NCBI GenBank assembly: GCA_015064195.1
Contig: SVSO01000088.1
Coordinates: forward strand, 1 to 10,699
Origin: Oscillospiraceae bacterium
GTDB lineage: Bacteria; Bacillota_A; Clostridia; Oscillospirales; CAG-272
Direction of reading: 5' to 3'
Length of the DNA: 10,699 bases
Under the pieces are notes generated by a model, which made no database searches, had not been told where the DNA came from, and worked only from the letters and a program-made list of their open reading frames with translations. The position numbers were made by a program, and so were the translations under genes. How positions within the stretch are numbered: the stretch's first letter is position 1; each line of letters starts with the position of its first letter. Of this stretch, positions 6,783-10,699 are shown one piece after another.

Positions 6783-8474
6783 TCAGCCGTTGGACTTGAG
6801 GTCGTTTTCGTACTTCTCGATCATCTTCTTCATAATGTTACCCGTACGACCGCGGTGGTGTTCGGCCAGCTTTTCGAGCCATTTCTGCGTGCTTTTGCCC
6901 GTGAAAATCTTGATATTCAGATTCGCCGTATCATCGTCGGTGATTGTGACCGTGATTTTGTCGATATACTGCGCCACAAATTCGGGAGTAATCATTCCGG
7001 ACGATGCATCCTTCACCGCCGCTTCCAGCCTCGTTTTCACCTCCGCGATGTGCCGCTTGTATTCCTCTTTGGTGAACATCTGCTGTTCAAGCTCGGCGAT
7101 GGCTTCGCCTGCTTCTTCGATTTCGCGGTCGCAGGTATCGGTCATGGATTTGAAGTTCGCCGCCGTGACCGCCCCCACTGTGACAAGCTCCAGCAGCTTG
7201 TTTTTCTTTTGCTCGGCAAGCTCTATGATGCGTTTCTGCTCGGCGATTCGCTTTGCGGTTTCGTCATCGGCTTCCATGGATTTGAACATTTCCGTGTACT
7301 CCGCGAGGATCGCTTCCACGTCCACTCGCGTTTCGCTGAATACATCGAATAAGATCGGCTTGATCTCCGATTCGTAGATCGGGAAGGACGGGCAGGAATC
7401 CGCGCCGTTGTTGATCTTGCCGGAGCAGACCCATTTGGAATTCACGTTGCCGTGCTTATCCTTCGATTCGCGGCGGTAGTAAGGCTGTCCGCAATGCGTG
7501 CAATAAAGCTTGCCCGTGAGCAGGTTTGCGTGGTTGCAAATGCCCTGGCGGTTCTTCACGTCTTCGCTTCGGCGGGCAAGGACTTCGTTTGCCTTGTCCC
7601 AAACCTCCTCGGTTACGATTGCCGGGACGATCTCGCCCGTTTCGTCCTTGAACATCACCCATTCCTCCGGCGGCAGGAATTTCTGCTTCTTGGTGAACAT
7701 ATCCACGATTTTTACTTTGTTGCCGACGTAATAGCCCTTGTATTTGGGGTTAGAGATGATGTTTGACATGGTGGTGTGGGCGATCTTGTTGCCGTTGTAA
7801 TTGCGCCAGCCTTGTTCGTAGAACAGCGTTTCAAGCTGTTTCATGCTGTACTCGCCGGTGGCGTACAGGCGGAACAAATCGCGTACCATCGGCGCTTGCG
7901 TTTCGTCGATGACGAGACGTTTGTCATCCTTTTGGTAACCGAAGATGCGGCTGTTTCCGAGGACGACGCTTGATTTGATCGCCTGCTGGTGCCCGAATTT
8001 TACACGGGAGGATAGCTTACGAAGCTCATCTTGGGCGATTGAGGACATGATCGTAAGGCGAAGCTCCGCATCCTCATCGAGTGTGTTGATGTTGTCGTTT
8101 TGGAAGAACACACCCACTCCCAAGCCGAGCAGCTCGCGCGTGTATTGCAGAGAGTCAAGCGTGTTGCGGGCGAATCGGGAGATTTCTTTGGTGATGATGA
8201 GGTCAAACTGCCCGTCCTTTGCATCTGAAATCATTTCGTTGAAGTGCCTGCGCTTCTTGGTAGAAATTCCGGAAAGTCCCTCATCAATGTATCCGTGGAT
8301 GTATGTCCACTTGGTGTTGTTCTTGATGAAGTTTTCATAGTATGCAATCTGGTTGTCGAGGGAGTTTAACTGCTCGTCGCTTTCCGATGAAACGCGGGCG
8401 TAGAACGTCACCCGAAGCGGAATTTCGTAGATTGATTTTGTCCGCAGCATTGCGCGGATGTTAAGTATATCCAT
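6783..8474 (-). CDS. Large serine recombinase (element integrase/excisionase)
   Basis: This 563-residue site-specific recombinase should cut and rejoin attachment sites to move the element. Seen in order: the resolvase catalytic domain (about 19-165) with YARVSS, where Ser29 is the probable nucleophile and Arg27 its partner; DLIITKEISRFARN (91-104) with Ser99, Arg100 and Arg103; IAQDE (146-150); and the recombinase DNA-binding domain (about 170-310). A zinc ribbon with Cys325, Cys328, Cys350 and Cys361 follows, then a long charged coiled coil (about 385-490) and a C-terminal tail rich in Lys and Arg. The catalytic residues are intact, so the enzyme looks active. The start has AAGGAG (8481-8486) at 6 nt, with its own promoter at 8521-8549 and terminator at 6738-6768. 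The length is at the usual size for the family (about 500-600). The element's other integration partners, such as a directionality factor, are not recognised unless the small gene upstream plays that role. Confidence 0.95.
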   Translation of the reverse strand: MDILNIRAMLRTKSIYEIPLRVTFYARVSSESDEQLNSLDNQIAYYENFIKNNTKWTYIHGYIDEGLSGISTKKRRHFNEMISDAKDGQFDLIITKEISRFARNTLDSLQYTRELLGLGVGVFFQNDNINTLDEDAELRLTIMSSIAQDELRKLSSRVKFGHQQAIKSSVVLGNSRIFGYQKDDKRLVIDETQAPMVRDLFRLYATGEYSMKQLETLFYEQGWRNYNGNKIAHTTMSNIISNPKYKGYYVGNKVKIVDMFTKKQKFLPPEEWVMFKDETGEIVPAIVTEEVWDKANEVLARRSEDVKNRQGICNHANLLTGKLYCTHCGQPYYRRESKDKHGNVNSKWVCSGKINNGADSCPSFPIYESEIKPILFDVFSETRVDVEAILAEYTEMFKSMEADDETAKRIAEQKRIIELAEQKKNKLLELVTVGAVTAANFKSMTDTCDREIEEAGEAIAELEQQMFTKEEYKRHIAEVKTRLEAAVKDASSGMITPEFVAQYIDKITVTITDDDTANLNIKIFTGKSTQKWLEKLAEHHRGRTGNIMKKMIEKYENDLKSNG

Positions 8475-8520
8475 TACCTTCTCCTTGTTAAATTCGTTGT
8501 ATCATTATCTGTTTGTAATT

Positions 8521-8549
8521 ATTATATCACATGACCTTTCGAAAAGCAA
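8521..8549 (-). promoter_or_regulatory. Promoter of the recombinase gene
   Basis: On the minus strand, TTGCTT (8544-8549) lies 17 nt before TATAAT (8521-8526), which is preceded by TGA and so is an extended -10. Transcription should start near 8514, giving a leader of about 40 nt that contains the AAGGAG site. No dyad overlaps it. Confidence 0.7.
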
Positions 8550-8588
8550 GTGCAAAGCGAAATTTGCCTTGTTTTGCTTGTTTATGTA

Positions 8589-8615
8589 GCAGAAGATTCT
8601 CAGAAAATCTTCTGC
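8589..8615 (-). other. 10-bp hairpin just after the small SHOCT-like gene
   Basis: GCAGAAGATT (8589-8598) pairs with AATCTTCTGC (8606-8615) around a 7-nt loop, 6 nt past the stop of the small gene. The minus-strand tail is A-rich, not U-rich, so an intrinsic terminator is doubtful. It may be an mRNA 3' end stabiliser or a processing site. Confidence 0.4.
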
Positions 8616-8621
8616 ATAAGG

Positions 8622-8798
8622 TCATTGCATATGCTGTGGTGCCATTTTCGCTGTGCGCTCTGCGATCTTTTCTGTCATGCGCGTGTACTCCTTTTCACTG
8701 ATCGTGCCCTCTTCAAAGAGGAAGCGGTTGAAGTAATTGAGCCAAGCGGACTCTGCAAAGCGTTTTTCTCGGTTATCATCGTTTTTGTATTGATCCAT
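8622..8798 (-). CDS. 58-residue SHOCT-like small protein of the mobile element
   Basis: The start ATG is at 8796-8798 after GAGGT at 7 nt on the minus strand, and the stop TGA is at 8622-8624. The product begins MDQYKNDDNREKRF and continues with SAWLNYFNRFLFEEGTISE (17-35) and KEYTRMTEKI (36-45). Family knowledge: a hydrophobic helix, a G-x-I-[ST]-E-x-E-Y turn and a second basic helix is the pattern of short C-terminal (SHOCT-like) modules, and similar 50-70 residue proteins often sit between relaxase and recombinase genes in Firmicutes elements. Function is unknown; an accessory DNA-binding role or excision control is possible but unproven. It lies between the relaxase (65 nt) and the recombinase (147 nt). 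Its coherent amphipathic pattern and ribosome site make a real gene likely despite its size. Confidence 0.75.
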   Translation of the reverse strand: MDQYKNDDNREKRFAESAWLNYFNRFLFEEGTISEKEYTRMTEKIAERTAKMAPQHMQ

Positions 8799-8835
8799 TC
8801 ATTTACCTCGTTCTTTCTTGATTTTGTTTATATTT

Positions 8836-8854
8836 TCCTCCCGTTTGGGGAGGA
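8836..8854. other. Small GC-rich hairpin between relaxase and small gene
   Basis: TCCTCCC (8836-8842) pairs with GGGAGGA (8848-8854) around a 5-nt loop, 8 nt past the relaxase stop. On + it is followed by TTATTCTTTT and on - by AAAATATAAAC, so it resembles a terminator only for + transcripts, where no gene ends. It may simply separate relaxase and small-gene translation. Confidence 0.35.
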
Positions 8855-8862
8855 TTATTCTT

Positions 8863-10665
8863 TTACATGCTCTGCTCCCATTTTCTTCGCTCACGTTTCT
8901 GCGGCAGAGTGGTGCAGTCCTTGATCGGTTGGCGCGGTTCGATATCACACAGACCGCCGACAAGCTCAAGCACATTGGTCGTGATGGCGAGGAAAGAATT
9001 CTCCGCCATCCGCTGAAGTGCCATCGCGGCGGATTCGTTTCCCGCCAGTGCCGAGCGGTTCAGGCACTCGAGCGCGGCATCCATATCAAAAAAAACCGAC
9101 TCGAACAGATAAATCTGTCCGAGCCGATAGTCTGCATAATGGTTGCCGCGCCCCGATGCGATTTCAAAATGCCGCATCGCTTCGGGGATATCCTTCGGTG
9201 CAACCTCGCCGCACATATAAATTCTGCCGAGCAGATATGCGGCGTATGCACTGCCTTCCTGCTCGGCTTCAAGTAGATATTCGATTTGCTCTTCGGGATA
9301 TTCCGTGTCGATATCATCATCGTCTGCGTTATCCTCTCCTTCGAAAAAGCCGCTCACTTCATCAGAAGACAGATCACCAAACTCAACACGGACGTCAGTC
9401 CCGCGTTTGCGAGGAGCGTAATCAAAATCCATTTCCTCATCTTCGAGAGTAAATTCTCTATCTCCCCAATATGTCCATTGACTTCCTGATGCAGATCGAA
9501 GAAAAATGATTCTCTCGTTTTCCCATCCTGTGAGAGGAGTTCGCGGCTCTCCGTGAGGATTTTCTGCATTCGTTCCTCGGTTTTCTTCGCCGCTTTCTCC
9601 ACTTCTGTTCCCACAGCGTTCGCCCATCCATTGAGGGTGTGCATCAGTGTGTTCCAGTCCTCCTTCGTAAGGATGTACATCTCCAGCTCCCGGAACTTCG
9701 AGTACAGCGTCGGTTGGAACTCCGATGCTGCTTTCAGATATTCCAACATCGCCTTCCAATCGTCCTTCGGGATTCCGTAGACGATCGGCAGATAGGGCGT
9801 TTCTGTTATCGTCTGCATTGTTTCCGCTGTCGTTTGCTTGAGCTTCTGCAGAGCTGCGCTCGATGATCTGTTGTCTGATTGTGAATTCATATTCCATATT
9901 CTCCTTCAAAAATTTTGTTTCATGCAGCTTGTTGTCGCGTACCTTCATCCCGTTCGGGCAGGTGTAGGTGATATATTTTCGATTGTCCGACCATGTAACT
10001 TCATAGCCGAGCGACACCATCAGCGATAGAAATTCCGCCTTCGTTGCCGCACGCTTCATGGCTCCCTCAATGTCAAAGATAGCGCGGAACTTCCACGCAT
10101 CGCCGCGCAGAGCCGCACGGTATTCTCGCGGATTAAGACCTTTCACGGTAAATTGCTGTTCATATCGCGGAAGTACCGACAGACCGTGCTCTTTACAAAG
10201 CCGGTCGCTGATCTTCCGCATCTTTTCAAGTGTACGCGGACCGTAGTCCATCTTGAGTCCCGTGTCGATGCTCACGCTGTTGATAACGAAATGGTTATGC
10301 ACGCGCTGGCGGCAGTCATCGTCGTACGCATCGAGATGCGTGGCAACCAGCACTTCGAAGCCGGGAAACATTTCCTCGGCAAGACGCAGACCGATCTCGT
10401 GAGCTGTGTCGTAATCCTTGATCTCTCCCGGTGCAAACGACTGCTCGTAATGATAATACATCACGCCGTCACGCTTGCCGTAGAGATTTTTCGTTGCCAT
10501 GAATTCATCCACGGCGGCGGAAGCAAGACAGTTGATGCCGGTGAGATAACGGCGACCGCGCTCGTCCAATGTCTTCATGTCCTGCGAAACGTAGCGGATG
10601 ACCGCCTGCATCGCACTGCACGTCTGCTTCTTCGCCGGGATATAATTACAGGTCGCCATCATCAT
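8863..10665 (-). CDS. MOBP-like relaxase fused to C-terminal Sel1/TPR-type repeats
   Basis: This 600-residue protein should nick the element's transfer origin and lead the strand into a recipient. The start is set at the first of three ATGs (10665), 6 nt after GGAAAGG; an in-frame TTG 21 nt upstream is less likely. Seen: a relaxase domain (about 1-250) with a candidate catalytic Tyr25 (AVIRYVSQD), FPGFEVLVATHLD (100-112) and the three-histidine metal site His110, His123, His125 (HNHFVIN). Residues about 259-438 form a Gly/Glu/Asn/Ser-rich, apparently disordered linker with low third-position GC that overlaps a second gene (9354-9890). Residues 459-554 hold Sel1-like repeats (YAAYLLGRIYMCG and HYADYRLGQIYL, each with a following A...HF/A...L helix). 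Family knowledge: relaxases with Sel1-type tails occur in Firmicutes conjugative and mobilizable elements. The frame is open through all three parts, so this is not a frameshifted gene. Only the right-hand oriT side lies outside the window. Confidence 0.9.
   Translation of the reverse strand: MMMATCNYIPAKKQTCSAMQAVIRYVSQDMKTLDERGRRYLTGINCLASAAVDEFMATKNLYGKRDGVMYYHYEQSFAPGEIKDYDTAHEIGLRLAEEMFPGFEVLVATHLDAYDDDCRQRVHNHFVINSVSIDTGLKMDYGPRTLEKMRKISDRLCKEHGLSVLPRYEQQFTVKGLNPREYRAALRGDAWKFRAIFDIEGAMKRAATKAEFLSLMVSLGYEVTWSDNRKYITYTCPNGMKVRDNKLHETKFLKENMEYEFTIRQQIIERSSAEAQANDSGNNADDNRNALSADRLRNPEGRLEGDVGISESSIGVPTDAVLEVPGAGDVHPYEGGLEHTDAHPQWMGERCGNRSGESGEENRGTNAENPHGEPRTPLTGWENERIIFLRSASGSQWTYWGDREFTLEDEEMDFDYAPRKRGTDVRVEFGDLSSDEVSGFFEGEDNADDDDIDTEYPEEQIEYLLEAEQEGSAYAAYLLGRIYMCGEVAPKDIPEAMRHFEIASGRGNHYADYRLGQIYLFESVFFDMDAALECLNRSALAGNESAAMALQRMAENSFLAITTNVLELVGGLCDIEPRQPIKDCTTLPQKRERRKWEQSM
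9354..9890 (-). CDS. Embedded mobilization gene inside the relaxase gene: coiled-coil protein with C-terminal membrane anchor
   Basis: This 178-residue protein is read on the same strand as the relaxase in another frame and lies wholly within it. Seen: ATG at 9888-9890 with AAGGAG at 9901-9906 (10 nt gap); an amphipathic N-terminal part; a long charged heptad-like helix (about 95-153, KAAKKTEERMQKIL, ESRELLSQ, EIENLLSKM); then a membrane segment (about 154-177, WILITLLANAGLTSVL and more) ending with a single Lys. Hand-counted third-position GC is 17 of 19 codons at 9661-9720 and 19 of 28 around 9541-9600, against 5 of 20 and 7 of 20 in the relaxase frame. Known analogy: RSF1010 mobB lies inside mobA, and its product has a C-terminal membrane segment; ColE1 mbeB and mbeD lie inside mbeA. 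Inference: a MobB-like accessory protein tethering relaxosome or relaxase to the membrane or coupling protein. No sequence family is recognised. Confidence 0.8.
   Translation of the reverse strand: MNSQSDNRSSSAALQKLKQTTAETMQTITETPYLPIVYGIPKDDWKAMLEYLKAASEFQPTLYSKFRELEMYILTKEDWNTLMHTLNGWANAVGTEVEKAAKKTEERMQKILTESRELLSQDGKTRESFFFDLHQEVNGHIGEIENLLSKMRKWILITLLANAGLTSVLSLVICLLMK
9901..9906 (-). promoter_or_regulatory. Internal Shine-Dalgarno site for the embedded gene
   Basis: AAGGAG within the relaxase reading frame (encoding Lys-Glu) lies 10 nt before the ATG of the embedded gene. The same site is only 3 nt before an in-frame relaxase ATG (codon 257), which is too close for efficient starts, so the embedded gene is the better user. 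Confidence 0.6.
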
Positions 10666-10699
10666 CACCGACCTTTCCGCTTGCAATTACACCGTCGCA
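10646..10699 (-). CDS. Possible C-terminal end of an upstream mobilization gene (MobC position)
   Basis: A minus-strand frame is open from the right edge and stops with TAA at 10646-10648, overlapping the relaxase start by 20 nt. The visible 17 codons end in GKVGDDDGDL. Family knowledge: small MobC-type relaxosome proteins are usually encoded directly before, and often overlapping, the relaxase gene. Too little is visible to recognise any domain, so the assignment rests on position and overlap only. Confidence 0.35.
   Translation of the reverse strand, partial: CDGVIASGKVGDDDGDL

Larger units (their letters stand above)
6660..10699 (-). mobile_element. One end of an integrative and mobilizable element (serine recombinase plus relaxase)
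   Basis: The recombinase, SHOCT-like small gene, relaxase with embedded gene, and a possible upstream mobilization gene all lie on the minus strand and have no link to the sugar operons on the left. A recombinase at the very end next to chromosomal genes, followed by mobilization genes, is the standard layout of Firmicutes mobilizable islands. No coupling protein or type IV secretion gene is visible, so it may be mobilized by another element, or those genes may lie further right. The left limit (about 6660-6740) is approximate. Confidence 0.7.

Noticed and set aside
9060..9320. Other-frame segment around a run of eight A (9088-9095, T on the coding strand) in the relaxase gene, a possible slippage site
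   Set aside because: The relaxase frame is intact through the run and the Sel1 repeats continue. Slipped frames end soon after and have no domain, so slippage has no evident product.
10666..10686. TTG at 10686 as the relaxase start
   Set aside because: It lies directly after an in-frame stop, and the SD-like GGAAAGG falls after it, matching the ATG at 10665 instead.
1..10699. CRISPR array, tRNA, rRNA or insertion sequence
   Set aside because: No regularly spaced repeats, cloverleaf-like segment, rRNA-like stretch or DDE transposase was seen on either strand. The only repeats are the short inverted ones listed.

Overview
The window looks like a chromosomal stretch of a gut-type Clostridia bacterium (probably Oscillospirales/Lachnospirales). 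The evidence is the strong AGGAG-type ribosome sites, roughly 500-residue lipoprotein sugar-binding proteins, many small carbohydrate operons, and a serine-recombinase/relaxase element of the kind common in these bacteria. This assignment is inferred from gene style only.

Region 1 (1-3776, + strand, GC-rich): a compact carbohydrate operon. In order it holds the C-terminal 147 residues of a GH113-like glycoside hydrolase, a lipoprotein solute-binding protein (SBP), a TIM-barrel glycosidase-like protein of no family I can name, and a COG4821-type SIS (sugar isomerase fold) protein. The last three genes are 10 nt and 3 nt apart, each with its own Shine-Dalgarno (SD) site. The operon ends in a strong 14-bp hairpin terminator (3794-3828) that also faces the convergent next operon.

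Region 2 (3861-6600, - strand): a second carbohydrate operon, SBP then a five-Asp-box sialidase-like protein. It is driven by a probable extended -10 promoter with a perfect 14-bp palindrome (TACTTGATCAAGTA) at the predicted transcription start, which is the position of a repressor operator. The two SBPs are clear relatives of each other. No permease or ATPase gene is present in the window.

Region 3 (about 6660-10699, - strand): one end of an integrative and mobilizable element. It holds a serine recombinase with its own promoter and terminator, a 58-residue SHOCT-like protein, and a MOBP-like relaxase fused to C-terminal Sel1/TPR-type repeats. The last few codons of a possible upstream mobilization gene lie at the right edge. 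The rest of the element lies beyond the right edge.

The most striking observation is inside the relaxase gene. A complete second gene (9354-9890, 178 codons) lies in another frame of the same strand. It has its own SD site, a coiled-coil-like body and a C-terminal membrane segment. Third-position GC is high in the embedded frame and low in the relaxase frame over the same bases, so the embedded frame looks like the one under codon selection while the relaxase frame serves as a disordered linker. The layout recalls mobB inside mobA of RSF1010/R1162 and mbeB/mbeD inside mbeA of ColE1, here in a Firmicutes-type chromosomal element.
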